The notes: generated from the letters alone by a model not told the origin. DNA of 64,000 nucleotides from Hahellaceae bacterium (GCA_016716085.1 JADJWY010000005.1:186001-250000), one strand, 5' to 3'; shown: positions 1 to 8,903, numbered from the stretch's first letter. Program-made: numbers and translations.

Positions 1-1
1 A

Positions 2-205
2 GAAATCGAAGCCGAACGGGCAGATGCGGTTCCCAGTGTCTTTACGCGCATCCACATAAAATTCGTCGTCACCGGTAAAGACCTTAAACCTGCCGTGGTT
101 GAACGAGCCGTCAAACTCTCTGCGGAAAAGTATTGCTCTGCATCCATCATGCTGGAAAAAGGTGGCGTTGAAATCACGCACAGCGTAGAAGTCCGCGAAG
201 CCTGA
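2..205 (+). CDS. OsmC family protein (YhfA-like), 3' part
   Basis: Only the last 67 codons are in the window; the gene enters from the left edge and ends with TGA. The visible part carries the OsmC-family C-terminal signature EKYCSASIM, in which the cysteine is the second redox-active cysteine of peroxide-reducing OsmC/Ohr proteins. The sequence around TGKDLKPAVVERAV resembles the E. coli YhfA branch. Such proteins are thought to reduce organic peroxides, but the function of the YhfA group is not well established. The stop is directly adjacent to the convergent prkB stop, the pairing seen near crp in enterobacteria and pseudomonads. The first half with the other cysteine cannot be seen. Confidence 0.8.
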   Translation, partial: EIEAERADAVPSVFTRIHIKFVVTGKDLKPAVVERAVKLSAEKYCSASIMLEKGGVEITHSVEVREA

Positions 206-1090
206 TCAGCGCGCCAGCTTCTGCCGCAGCCCCCGGCCATTCATAATCAGCTCAAGCGCCCAGGGCTTAATGATGAGGTTGATGGCGAGTGGCAGGGCGT
301 CACCAGGGATAACCAGCGTATCGCGCTTGGATGAAAAGGCCCCTGGAATGCTGTTGCGCAGCCACAGCATGTCGATTTGTCGATAGTCCTGGAATCGAAT
401 GATGACAAAACACTCTTCGTGAGTGGGGACTTCCCTGACGATAAAGGGGTTTGAGGTATCAACCGTGGGAACGCGCTGAATGTTGATGTGTGTATTGGCA
501 AATTGTGGAACGATAAACCGAACGTAATCTTCCATTCGATTGATTATCGTGGAGACGACAGCCTCCTCACTGTACCCTCGATAATGGGTGTCGCGGTATA
601 TTTTCTGGATCCACTCCAGATTGACGATCGGCGCCACACCGATCAATAAATCCACATGCCGCGCAATGTTGAATCCCGGCACAGAAAGTCCGCCGTGCAG
701 ACCTTCATAAAACAGACAATCCGTTCCCGGCACAATCGGATCCCAGGCCGTAAACGTGCCTGGTTGATAACCCGCATCAATCAGGTCCTCGTCCTCATTA
801 TGAACATAGCGCCGAAAACGCCCCTGCCCCTGGAGCCCATACTGGATAAATAGCGCTTCAAGCTTATCAATATGATTTGCTTCGAGTGAGAAATGGTTCG
901 CGCTACCAAATCGCCCCTGGGCCGCAATCGCCGACATCTCATCACGGGTAAAGCGATGGAAACTGTCGCCTTCGACCATGACCGTGTTGACGCCAGCCGC
1001 CTCCAGAATTGTCTTGAGCGTGCGACCGGTTGACGTCGTGCCGGCACCCGACGATCCGGTCAAGGCAATGATAGGGTGTCTGGCTGACAT
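206..1090 (-). CDS. prkB: phosphoribulokinase-like protein PrkB
   Basis: This 294-residue protein begins with a P-loop kinase fold: strand IIALTG followed by the Walker A motif GSSGAGTT (residues 12-19). VEGDSFHRF follows, as in phosphoribulokinase/uridine kinase enzymes. The central DCLFYEGLHGG and the HVDLLIGVAPIVNLEW segment are typical of the proteobacterial PrkB family. True phosphoribulokinase makes ribulose-1,5-bisphosphate from ribulose-5-phosphate. No RuBisCO gene is in view, and in heterotrophs the physiological substrate of PrkB is unknown. It is convergent with the OsmC gene with no spacer. It lies 83 bp downstream of mshP on the same strand, and that gap shows no clear terminator. 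Confidence 0.85.
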   Translation of the reverse strand: MSARHPIIALTGSSGAGTTSTGRTLKTILEAAGVNTVMVEGDSFHRFTRDEMSAIAAQGRFGSANHFSLEANHIDKLEALFIQYGLQGQGRFRRYVHNEDEDLIDAGYQPGTFTAWDPIVPGTDCLFYEGLHGGLSVPGFNIARHVDLLIGVAPIVNLEWIQKIYRDTHYRGYSEEAVVSTIINRMEDYVRFIVPQFANTHINIQRVPTVDTSNPFIVREVPTHEECFVIIRFQDYRQIDMLWLRNSIPGAFSSKRDTLVIPGDALPLAINLIIKPWALELIMNGRGLRQKLAR

Positions 1091-1173
1091 GACAAGAACC
1101 TGAGGGATAATACGAAGGAGGGTAAGTCACTGCAGAATATCAAGAGTCTTGGGTAGCCACAACTACCGGAGTG

Positions 1174-1605
1174 CTATGGAATTCTCAGTTCTGCCTGCTG
1201 TATTGTTTGCTCATTACCTGAACCGCACTCCCCCGACGCCGTCAGCGTAAATATCGTCAGTGGACCATCACGATCTTCAACACAATTGAGCACGGCCCGA
1301 CAGCCACGAAGCCCATCGACCGTAAAGTTTACAGAGGACGGCACACGATTACATCTGCGGTTAGGCTCAGGTCCGTCATCCAGAAACGCCGCAGCAGCCT
1401 CAACACCACTTTGCGCGGCGAAACCTGCCCTCTCATTCTGAACTTGCAGCGTTGAGCTCGTCGCAGCAAGCGAGGACAACTCCCACAACGCCACAGACAA
1501 CATGCCCAGGATAACCAGGATGAAGATAGCAAATGGCAAGCCCACGCCTCGCTGACGGAACAGGCACCTCTCCTCACAGCAACCAATCTGAGTGTCAGGG
1601 CGCAT
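1174..1605 (-). CDS. mshP: MSHA biogenesis protein MshP
   Basis: A 143-residue protein with one N-terminal hydrophobic segment in the context RGVGLPFAIFILVILGML, the conserved MshP/PilX-like region that resembles a type IV pilin helix without the usual Glu5. Cysteines in the C-terminal half may form disulfides in the periplasm. The ATG lies inside the end of mshO (11-bp overlap), which indicates translational coupling. It is the last recognisable msh gene; the large mshQ that follows in Vibrio is not present here. The role, a minor pilin or assembly factor, is inferred from the family and position. Confidence 0.85.
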   Translation of the reverse strand: MRPDTQIGCCEERCLFRQRGVGLPFAIFILVILGMLSVALWELSSLAATSSTLQVQNERAGFAAQSGVEAAAAFLDDGPEPNRRCNRVPSSVNFTVDGLRGCRAVLNCVEDRDGPLTIFTLTASGECGSGNEQTIQQAELRIP

Positions 1606-2374
1606 AGTTCAACTGAGCCTCGGTCTCAAAAGCCATTGTTTGTGAACCCGAGGCTGTCTGGTAGCGGAGTTGCACGCGCTCCAGGCTCCCCAATCCGGCG
1701 GGGACATACCGAAAAACAGTCGATCCCGGCACCAGACCACTCATCATCACCGCAGAACGCCCACCCGTCGGCGTTTGAACCATCGATGTATTAAAGCCAT
1801 AGCCCGCGTAATGCCAGATCTTATCAGCAACGACACAGAACATTTCAGGTGTATCAACCATGAAAAGCTGGTTTCGTGGCGAGTCTGCAGGAAAGCGATG
1901 TTGCCCGTTGAAAGAGAGGGTCGCCGCATTGGGTTGAGGGTTAAGGGTCGCCTGACGCCCGGTCACCGCCGTGTCACTCGCATTAGCATAAAGATTAACA
2001 TTCGCGGCAGGAACCACGGCGGCATAAGCAACCAGACGATTGCGCAGACTGATCACCTGCATGGAGGCCACCGCACTTCCGGGCAACGTCCGGTAGTAGG
2101 TATGTGCCAGCACCGGAATGTACTCCATGCAGCGAGATCCCACCCGGACAGAGCCCGGCAATGCGCGACTCAGTGCACGCGAAAACTGACGATTCCCTGC
2201 ATCTGCAGCCAGAGCGGACGCCTGCTGCTCAGAAGAAGACACATAGCCTTCCACCGAGAGAATGATAAAGCGCGACACAACCACACTCAGGATACCGATG
2301 ATAGTAATCACAATCACCAACTCGACCAGGGTAAACCCCCTGGCCCGAATTAACCCGTCTCTCCTGTCAAGCAT
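1595..2374 (-). CDS. mshO: MSHA minor pilin MshO
   Basis: A 259-residue prepilin-like protein. A short basic leader ends RARG, followed by FTLVELVIVITIIGIL, the type III/IV prepilin cleavage site with mature Phe1 and Glu5. The rest is a polar periplasmic domain. I chose the ATG at 2374 because it overlaps the mshD stop by 8 bp (ATGCTTGA) and gives a normal leader; an in-frame extension to 2422 lies inside mshD. MshO is a minor pilin thought to sit at the pilus tip or to prime assembly with MshC, MshD and MshP. Confidence 0.87.
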   Translation of the reverse strand: MLDRRDGLIRARGFTLVELVIVITIIGILSVVVSRFIILSVEGYVSSSEQQASALAADAGNRQFSRALSRALPGSVRVGSRCMEYIPVLAHTYYRTLPGSAVASMQVISLRNRLVAYAAVVPAANVNLYANASDTAVTGRQATLNPQPNAATLSFNGQHRFPADSPRNQLFMVDTPEMFCVVADKIWHYAGYGFNTSMVQTPTGGRSAVMMSGLVPGSTVFRYVPAGLGSLERVQLRYQTASGSQTMAFETEAQLNYAP

Positions 2375-2879
2375 GCGGCCCCCGATAAGCAACGAAGACC
2401 TGCAGCGGCCCACTGTCATCACGCACGGTCACCGTAATTCGCTTCAGGTTGCCAGAACTCAAACCCAGCTCAGTCCCGGCACACGCGACGGAAACGCTCA
2501 CCCGAATACCGGCATATTGATTGATGGCCGTGCTGATCTGGGTTCGGGGTGGTTTCTCATTAAGTCCGTTATAGTCGTCGACGTCATCAAACGCCATGCG
2601 ATTGCCTTCTTCCTGCTGGATACTGCAGGTAGACGTCGCGCCTCCCTCCGCATAGGGCTTGCCCTGAACTTCTTTCAGGTACGCTCTACCCACCGAGACC
2701 AGGCGGGTATGTACGATGGCATCCGTCCCCCTCACCATCGCCTGACTCATCAGAGAAGCCAGGCCGGCGACACCAATCCCCAGAATGACAATCGTCACCA
2801 CGAGCTCGATGAGGGTGAAGCCCCTTGTCAGCCTCGCCGCCTGCTTGAATAGAGAAGGGTTATGGGCAGGCATCCGCAT
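2367..2879 (-). CDS. mshD: MSHA minor pilin MshD
   Basis: A prepilin-like protein of about 170 residues with the cleavage motif TRG followed by FTLIELVVTIVILGIGVAG (Glu5 present). The start is uncertain between ATG codons at 2885, 2879 and 2873. I took 2879 because GAGGGG lies about 7 bases upstream. The 5' end overlaps the end of mshC and the 3' end overlaps mshO, so mshC, D, O and P form a tightly coupled block. Cysteines near STCSI and VACAG may pair. It is probably a minor pilin built into or capping the MSHA fibre. Confidence 0.85.
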   Translation of the reverse strand: MRMPAHNPSLFKQAARLTRGFTLIELVVTIVILGIGVAGLASLMSQAMVRGTDAIVHTRLVSVGRAYLKEVQGKPYAEGGATSTCSIQQEEGNRMAFDDVDDYNGLNEKPPRTQISTAINQYAGIRVSVSVACAGTELGLSSGNLKRITVTVRDDSGPLQVFVAYRGPHA

Positions 2880-3390
2880 AGGCATGCCCCTCAGCACTGA
2901 TGCACACAGGACGGGTGTCGTCCACACACAGAATTGCACTCGTTGAAGCGCCTGCAGGCGTCACGACACGGCCATCCGGCAAATAGTCCAGCTGCAGGGG
3001 CAGATTGCGCATCCCTCCCCGACAACCGCCGACACCGGGCTCCAGCCAACGGATCATCGCGCCCAGGGATTCAAACTGACTCTCATAGAGGAAGCTCTGC
3101 TGTCTCAACTGCAGCACCGTTTGCGTACCTGAGCGTCGCACTTGCAAGCGCAGACTCCTGCCATTGTCACGAGACATGGCCACCTGCTGCACCTTCTGCA
3201 ACTCGACCAACAGCCGATCCGCGACCACTCGGTTATCAAACTGCTTTTTATCGGCAAATAGCCCATTCGCTGCCACCGCCAGCAAGCCGACAAGAACCAG
3301 CGTCAATACCAGCTCCAAAAGCGTAAACCCCGCACAAAGGCGGGGTCTCGTGTTAAAACGCATAGGGCTAAAACTGCAATTGAGCAGCAT
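2860..3390 (-). CDS. mshC: MSHA minor pilin MshC
   Basis: A 176-residue prepilin-like protein with the motif CAG followed by FTLLELVLTLVLVGLLAV, containing the conserved Glu5. The ATG at 3390 shares a base with the mshA stop (TGATG), suggesting translational coupling. ATG 3363 is an alternative that would leave a shorter 12-residue leader. The open frame continues upstream through mshA in another frame, but that extension has no pilin features. MshC-type minor pilins are thought to act in assembly at the pilus tip. The C-terminal half has several cysteines (GGCRGG, ILCVDD, PVCIS) consistent with an oxidised periplasmic fold. Confidence 0.83.
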   Translation of the reverse strand: MLLNCSFSPMRFNTRPRLCAGFTLLELVLTLVLVGLLAVAANGLFADKKQFDNRVVADRLLVELQKVQQVAMSRDNGRSLRLQVRRSGTQTVLQLRQQSFLYESQFESLGAMIRWLEPGVGGCRGGMRNLPLQLDYLPDGRVVTPAGASTSAILCVDDTRPVCISAEGHAYADACP

Positions 3391-3866
3391 CAACACCCGG
3401 TTGTCGTTACAGCAATTACCGGAGCCTGCCCCACATCCGGTGCGGTGTAGCTGACAAAACAGTTCGTCGCATCGGTTGCCCCCTTGGGCTGCACCACGAT
3501 GACAGAGCCTGCCGTATTCCCCTGATTGCGGGTATCCACATCGAAATCGCCCTGGTTGCCCGTCGTAATCCCGGCGGCTCCCAGAATGCTGTTGGCCCCG
3601 TTGCGCGCTCTCGGGTAGCCATTGATCAAATTGATATTCTGGCCTTCCATGACAATAAAATTGGGATTGTTGCCCGCTGCCAGATAAGAAGCGCGCACAA
3701 TTGCAGACGCCGACTTGATCGCACCCGCCGCGCCCTGAATCTGAGCCCGCCGTGCATCGCCGGTCAAATTGGAGAACTTGGGCAGGGCGAAGGCCGCCAA
3801 AATACCCAGAATCACGATCACCATGACCAGCTCGATCAGGGTAAAGCCGCCTTGTTGTGTACGCAT
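3390..3866 (-). CDS. mshA: MSHA major pilin MshA
   Basis: A 158-residue type IVa prepilin. The ATG at 3866 is preceded by GGAGG at 8 bases, a better site than the in-frame ATG at 3881. The seven-residue leader MRTQQGG is followed by FTLIELVMVIVILGILAA, with mature Phe1 and Glu5, so a PilD-type peptidase would cleave after Gly7. Two C-terminal cysteines (TNCFV and the terminal TTGC) can form the pilin disulfide loop. The strong ribosome site and separate upstream gap fit a highly expressed structural subunit. MSHA pili act in surface attachment and near-surface motility in Vibrio and Shewanella. There is no second pilin (mshB) gene beside it. Confidence 0.92.
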   Translation of the reverse strand: MRTQQGGFTLIELVMVIVILGILAAFALPKFSNLTGDARRAQIQGAAGAIKSASAIVRASYLAAGNNPNFIVMEGQNINLINGYPRARNGANSILGAAGITTGNQGDFDVDTRNQGNTAGSVIVVQPKGATDATNCFVSYTAPDVGQAPVIAVTTTGC

Positions 3867-3972
3867 GCGCAGATCCTCCACAGGATAAAAACTTTCTTTC
3901 TAATAACTGGGAGTATAGAAAATGATCACATCGCATACTGTTGTAATTGAGTAAGTTTTCGTTGTTTTGTTA
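3867..3972 (-). promoter_or_regulatory. mshG-mshA intergenic region with possible mshA promoter
   Basis: This is the longest gap inside the msh operon (106 bp). On the minus strand it holds TATACT (3912-3917), a good -10-like hexamer about 46 bp before the mshA ATG, but no clear -35 at 17 bp. A separate promoter for the major pilin is plausible and is known in Vibrio msh operons; here it is an inference from spacing and the one hexamer. Confidence 0.35.
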
Positions 3973-5214
3973 TTAATGTTTCCCGAGCGCCACACTGCTG
4001 AGATCCCACATCGGCAAAAACACGCCCAGAGCCAGCACCAACACCATAATCCCCATAAAGACCAGCAAAATGGGCTCAATCGCCTCCGCGAGTCGCTTGA
4101 GTGCATACTCGACTTCCTGGTCATAAAAATCGGCAACATTTGTTAGCAAATGATCCATATTACCGGTCTCTTCGCCAACCGAGAGCATCTGGATAATCAG
4201 AGGCGAAAACAGCCCCGTCGCCGTCGCCGTTCTCAGGAGTGTGTCACCCCGCTCTATGCCCGTGCGCATATCGGCGATGGCTTTCCCCAGATAGCCGTTA
4301 TCCAGGGACTCGGCGACGAGCCCAAGCGCCTGGGTGATGGGCAGTCCACCACGAATCATCATGGCAAAGTTACGGGCAAATCGGGACAGGGCAACCAGAT
4401 TAAGCAGCGGCCCAACGATAGGAATCTTCAGTTTCCATCGATCCCAGTGGTAATTCCCCTCCGGGGTTTTCTTCCAATGCAAAAATCCATACACCAGCAG
4501 CACCGCTCCCCCCAACACCAGCCATCCGTAATTCAACATAAAGTTGGAACTGGCAACGAGTATTTTGGTAGGCACGGGCAACTCTGCACCGAACTTGGCA
4601 AACACGCTGGAAAAGGCAGGGATGACATAGTAATTGATGACCAGTATTGCAGTAAGAATTGCCGCGACGACGATCATCGGATAACGAAGTGCCTGAGTGA
4701 CCCGCTTTCGGGTCTCACGCTCAAGCTCCAGATTCGCGGCCAATTGTTCGAAGACATCATCCAGGCGCCCGGTGTTCTCCCCCACCATCACCATCGCGAC
4801 AAATAAGTGGTCAAAAATTTTGCTATGCGGCCGCATGGCAACGCCGAGTGAGACACCTCCCTCCAAGCGTCGGGTGACATCGGTCAGCGTTTCCGCCAGT
4901 AATTCTGAATGGGTACTTGCGCGCAGCCCCGCGAGGGCTGAAATAATCGGAACGCCCGCTTTGCTCAGTGCGTGCATTTGCCGACAAAAGATGATCAGTT
5001 CATCCAACCCGACCTTCTGCCAACGCTTTGTGATTTCCTTAAAATCGATCGCACTGGACGCACCGACAAGCCCTCCCGAAACAGGCTCGATTCGCACCGG
5101 AATCAGGCCCTGCCGCGCGAGTTCATTGGCGACGTTTTCCAATGTCGCCGCATCATAGACACCTTCAGTCAATTCACCCTGCTGTGTGCGGGCCCGGTAG
5201 GAAAAGCGCGGCAT
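3973..5214 (-). CDS. mshG: MSHA inner-membrane platform protein MshG (PilC/GspF family)
   Basis: A 413-residue polytopic protein with the duplicated GspF domain: a first copy around CRQMHALSKAGVPIISAL, a second around FARNFAMMIRGGLPITQAL. Three hydrophobic segments (near residues 160-180, 210-230 and the C-terminal LLVFMGIMVLVLALGVF) are typical. This protein is the rotor or platform on which the MshE ATPase acts to push pilin subunits into the growing pilus. Its ATG shares a base with the mshE stop (TGATG), so the two are translationally coupled. The mshF gene that follows mshG in Vibrio is missing here. Confidence 0.93.
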   Translation of the reverse strand: MPRFSYRARTQQGELTEGVYDAATLENVANELARQGLIPVRIEPVSGGLVGASSAIDFKEITKRWQKVGLDELIIFCRQMHALSKAGVPIISALAGLRASTHSELLAETLTDVTRRLEGGVSLGVAMRPHSKIFDHLFVAMVMVGENTGRLDDVFEQLAANLELERETRKRVTQALRYPMIVVAAILTAILVINYYVIPAFSSVFAKFGAELPVPTKILVASSNFMLNYGWLVLGGAVLLVYGFLHWKKTPEGNYHWDRWKLKIPIVGPLLNLVALSRFARNFAMMIRGGLPITQALGLVAESLDNGYLGKAIADMRTGIERGDTLLRTATATGLFSPLIIQMLSVGEETGNMDHLLTNVADFYDQEVEYALKRLAEAIEPILLVFMGIMVLVLALGVFLPMWDLSSVALGKH

Positions 5215-6956
5215 CAGGTAGCTCCGGACTCATTGGGTACGCCCGCGTAAGGATCACTGTCATCCAACATGGCTGCCACCCGGAAGACTTCATCTATCGT
5301 CGTCACCCCTTGCAAGGCTAACTCCAGGGCGGCTCTGGCAAGGGGTTGATAAAGGGGCGCCGTCCTCGCCGCGCGGGTGAACGCACTTTGATCCCCTCGT
5401 CGCAGCGCATCAAGCAGGGCCTCATTCATTTCCAGTAATTCATAAATACCGGTACGCCCTTTATAGCCCGTATTACCACACTGATAACAACCTTTACCGT
5501 AAGCGAAAGTACCCTCGGGCTTAGTTCCCCAAACATTCGTCAGCCAGAGATTTTCCTGGGCATTGGGTTCGTAATGGGCTTTACATTCCGGGCAAATCTT
5601 GCGAACGAGCCGCTGCGCGATAACCGCCGTCAGTGCACTGGCAACCAGATAGGGCTCTGCTCCCATATCGATCAGGCGCATGGCACTTGACACGGCATCA
5701 TTCGTATGGAGCGTGGAAAAGACAAGGTGACCGGTCATCGCGGCACGCAGACCAATCTCAGCGGTTTCCTGGTCGCGCATTTCACCCACCAGCACCACGT
5801 CTGGATCCTGACGCAAGGCGGCCCGGAGCACGGTAGCAAAGGTCAAGCCGATTTTGGCATTGACCTGCACCTGAGTAACCCGCGACAGACGGTATTCAAC
5901 CGGGTCCTCTACCGTAATAATTTTTATCTCAGGTTCGTTCAGCTCTGTCAGCGCGCCGTAGAGCGTTGTCGTTTTACCGCTTCCGGTGGGGCCCGTGACA
6001 AGGATGATACCATGGGGCCGACGAATGAGAAGGCGCAGTCGACGCAATAACACCTCTGGCATCCCGGTTACGCTGAGATCGAGCGTACCATTGGTTTGAT
6101 CCAGCAAACGCATGACCACCGACTCGCCGTACTGAACCGGCATGGTAGACAGACGCACATCAAGACTTCGCCCCTTCACTTTGATATTGAAACGTCCGTC
6201 CTGAGGCAGCCTTTTTTCAGAGATATTCAATCCGCACATGAGTTTCAGGCGCAACACCAGCGCAGCCGTAATGCGGCGCTCCTTCATCACCTGCTCCTGC
6301 AGAACACCATCGATTCGCTGCCTGATTCGCACCACGGTCTCGTCGGGCTCAATATGAATATCAGAGGCCCTTGCAACGACAGCATCTTCAAAAATGGACT
6401 GCAGCAACCGAACGACCGGCGCATCATTGACGTCCCCACCTGCGGCGAGTTCGGCAAGGTCGATCGCATCATCTTTCAGCTCGTCTTCCAGCTCGCTGGC
6501 GATGTTGGCGATTTCCTCGTGGCGCCGATAAGCTCTATCCAGCGAATCCAATAAATCTGCCTCGCGCACTACCGCCAGATAGACAGGACGTTTCAATGCC
6601 CTGCCAATTTCATCGAAGGCAAAGATATCCATTGGGTCACTCATCCCAACCATCAGGCCATCGGCTTTCTCAGACAAAACGATGGCTCTAAAACGACGGG
6701 AAAGGGTTTCTGGCAATAGCTTGACCAGATCAACGTTCAATTGATATTGACGAAGCTGTATGAAAGGAATCTTGAAGTGTTGGGACAAAACATGAAGCAG
6801 TTTGTCCTCATCAATAAAACCAAGATCTATCAGGGTACGCCCCAGCTTACGCCCGGTCTTTTTCTGCTCAGCCAGCCCCTGCATAAGCTGTTCTTCGCTG
6901 ATCCCGGAGGACTGCACCAGCAAATCCCCTAGTCGTAACTTTTTCTTCTCTTCCAT
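5214..6956 (-). CDS. mshE: MSHA pilus extension ATPase MshE (c-di-GMP-binding)
   Basis: A 580-residue PilB/GspE-type ATPase. The N-terminus (about residues 7-60) has two tandem MshEN motifs, RLGDLL...QLMQGLAEQ and RKLGRTL...KLLHVLSQ, the pattern shown in Vibrio cholerae MshE to bind c-di-GMP. The motor follows: Walker A GPTGSGKT (322-329), Asp box, Walker B VVLVGEMRD with Glu392, and a His box ending STLHTND. A tetracysteine zinc site (CPEC 455-458, CYQC 490-493) is complete. The ATG at 6956 has AAGGA eight bases upstream and is preferred to the GTG at 6959. It drives MSHA pilus extension at the inner membrane, and the motifs imply direct control by c-di-GMP. Confidence 0.95.
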   Translation of the reverse strand: MEEKKKLRLGDLLVQSSGISEEQLMQGLAEQKKTGRKLGRTLIDLGFIDEDKLLHVLSQHFKIPFIQLRQYQLNVDLVKLLPETLSRRFRAIVLSEKADGLMVGMSDPMDIFAFDEIGRALKRPVYLAVVREADLLDSLDRAYRRHEEIANIASELEDELKDDAIDLAELAAGGDVNDAPVVRLLQSIFEDAVVARASDIHIEPDETVVRIRQRIDGVLQEQVMKERRITAALVLRLKLMCGLNISEKRLPQDGRFNIKVKGRSLDVRLSTMPVQYGESVVMRLLDQTNGTLDLSVTGMPEVLLRRLRLLIRRPHGIILVTGPTGSGKTTTLYGALTELNEPEIKIITVEDPVEYRLSRVTQVQVNAKIGLTFATVLRAALRQDPDVVLVGEMRDQETAEIGLRAAMTGHLVFSTLHTNDAVSSAMRLIDMGAEPYLVASALTAVIAQRLVRKICPECKAHYEPNAQENLWLTNVWGTKPEGTFAYGKGCYQCGNTGYKGRTGIYELLEMNEALLDALRRGDQSAFTRAARTAPLYQPLARAALELALQGVTTIDEVFRVAAMLDDSDPYAGVPNESGAT

Positions 6957-6967
6957 CACTGACGTCC

Positions 6968-8038
6968 TTAACGGGGTTGAAGTGCGGCAAGGCGCCTGGT
7001 TGCGTATTGCTTGAGAGAGGGCGTCACGAATGGCGCGCGCACTGCCTCTCGGTAGACCTCGGAGGCCCGATCAAATTGACTCCGTTGATCCAGCGAAATA
7101 CCGAGTCCCACCCACCAATCACCTTGCGATGGATTAAACTCGACCAAACCCTGATAGGTTTTACCAGCCTCGGCATACATTTTCTCGCGCTGGTATAGCC
7201 CTGCCAGTGTGGCATGATAATCGGGGCTGTCGACCACATCGGGTAAGTGTCGGCTTAGTAAACGGCGGGCCGAATCCCCCTCGCCCACACCCACCAGTGC
7301 TTTTGCGCGGATGAGCCTGCGTTGCCAGTCGGGATAATCCTGCCTAGCCAGGATGTCAAGGGCGCCTTGATAGTCGCGCTGATTGACGCGCAAGGCTGCC
7401 AGTAACTCCTGGACACGTGGCAGCATGGGTTTTTCATCGTACAGTGACCTCAGAAGCGACTCAGCCTCACTGTCGCGGCCTTGTTGGACTCTTAATTGCG
7501 CTTGCGCAAGACGCGCTGAAAACGATTCAACCGTTTTTTCAAAATGTGCGTCAGGATTCGACGCGGCCTCAAGCTTAGGTGTGGGATCGACTGACGCGAG
7601 CGGATCAACCAGGCTTACACGTTCTGGATGGCGAACATTGCTCTCTGGCTCTACTTTCGCACCATCAGTCTTCGCATGAGAGAGAGGGGGGGGCTGAGTC
7701 AACACTTCATTTTCTACCGTTTTGGCGACGGGCACCACCGGCGGATGATAAAGGACCTCGCGTAAGGGACGATCCGGCAATTCGGGCAAGGGAACCTGAA
7801 CCTCATAACGGGCAGATTCGTCGAAGCTTATCACCCGATAACTCACCCATCCCAATAACAGCAAAGTCAACACCCCCACGCCCACCGGCTTTGAAAAAAA
7901 ACCAGGAAAAGTGGGGCGGCTTGTCGAGTTGATAGGCGGTGCTTTCAGTGCGCTGATGCAGACGGAGGCCGTGTTACTTTGTGGAACTTCGCGCTGACGC
8001 TGTTCCAGGTCGCGAAGTACATCATTTAAAAGGCTCAT
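6968..8038 (-). CDS. mshN: MSHA biogenesis protein MshN (TPR protein)
   Basis: A 356-residue protein starting MSLLNDVLRDLEQR, the conserved MshN N-terminal motif. One membrane segment (GVGVLTLLLLGWVSYRVI) comes next, then a proline-rich linker and a C-terminal tetratricopeptide-like helical region from about residue 180. The ATG at 8038 is one base after the mshM stop and has GGGG five bases upstream; the in-frame extension to 8110 lies inside mshM. MshN is probably a bitopic inner-membrane protein with periplasmic TPRs linking to the secretin MshL, by analogy with TPR pilotins. Its exact role is not established. Confidence 0.85.
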   Translation of the reverse strand: MSLLNDVLRDLEQRQREVPQSNTASVCISALKAPPINSTSRPTFPGFFSKPVGVGVLTLLLLGWVSYRVISFDESARYEVQVPLPELPDRPLREVLYHPPVVPVAKTVENEVLTQPPPLSHAKTDGAKVEPESNVRHPERVSLVDPLASVDPTPKLEAASNPDAHFEKTVESFSARLAQAQLRVQQGRDSEAESLLRSLYDEKPMLPRVQELLAALRVNQRDYQGALDILARQDYPDWQRRLIRAKALVGVGEGDSARRLLSRHLPDVVDSPDYHATLAGLYQREKMYAEAGKTYQGLVEFNPSQGDWWVGLGISLDQRSQFDRASEVYREAVRAPFVTPSLKQYATRRLAALQPR

Positions 8039-8039
8039 C

Positions 8040-8889
8040 TTATCCCCACCCTGCCAGAAGGCCCCAAACCAGCGGCAATCGTCTTGCAGACTCGGTGTCC
8101 TCCGCTGCACGCATGATGAATCGGGCCTCTATGGAAGAGGCGCCTTTTCCAAACGCCACAAGCAAAGCCTTATGCGCGAGAATATTTACCAATCTCGGCA
8201 CCCCCCGACTGGAACGATGCAATGCCCTTATCGCTGCGGGCGTAAACAGTCCTGAATTCTGGCACCCCGCCACGCGGAGGCGGTGTTCGATATAGCCCCG
8301 CACGTCCTCCAGCCCGGGGAAGCAGGCGCTGGGAAAAGGCAATGCGCTGACGAAGCTGTCGCAAGTGAGGCTGATCCAGCTTGCGGTCAAGTTCTGGCTG
8401 CCCGAGCAGAATAACCTGCAGAAGCTTTCGGGACTCGGTCTCCAGATTTGTGAGCAAACGCAGCGCCTCCAGCGTTTCATCAGGCATTGCCTGCGCTTCA
8501 TCAATGAGGACGACGACACGCTTGTCCGCCAAAGCCAAACTCAATAACAACGCATTCAGACGCTGTAGCAAACGATGTGACGACTGAATCCCCTTAACGG
8601 TTTCGCCCAGATCATCCAAAATGCTGCGGTATAGTCCCGCCGGAGAAAAATTGGGATTATGAATATAGGTCGTCACCCAATGAGCAGATAAATCATTCAA
8701 AAGGCACCGGCACAGTAGCGTTTTACCGGTTCCGACCTCGCCCGTTAGCTTGATAAAACCCTCCCGGTTCTGCAAAGTCACCCTCAGCGTCTCAAATGCC
8801 TGGGCGTGACTACTGGCTGGCACGAAAAACCGGGTGTCCGGGGTTAACCCGAATGGCGACTCCTGCAAACCGAAATAGTGCTCGTACAT
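8040..8889 (-). pseudogene. mshM: MSHA biogenesis ATPase MshM (ExeA-like), frameshifted
   Basis: The gene reads as an AAA+ ATPase of the ExeA/GspA type: MYEHYFGL start, Walker A GEVGTGKT (residues 50-57), Walker B VVVLIDEAQ (about 125-133), and sensor region LRLLTNLETES. After RIAFSQRL the frame breaks. The expected continuation LEDVRGYIEHRLRVAG and SRGVPRLVNILAHKALL is found in another frame down to the TAA at 8040. One surplus base in the run at 8313-8319 (CCCGGGG on the plus strand) explains it; removing it gives a 282-residue protein of normal family length. This is either a sequence error or a real loss of the C-terminal lid. The stop lies one base from the mshN ATG. Confidence 0.85.
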
Positions 8890-8903
8890 GCTCAGTCACC
8901 GGC

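Noticed and set aside
2860..3936. 358-codon frame running from before mshA to the end of mshC
   Set aside because: Only the last 176 codons are pilin-like; the first half is an out-of-frame reading of mshA.
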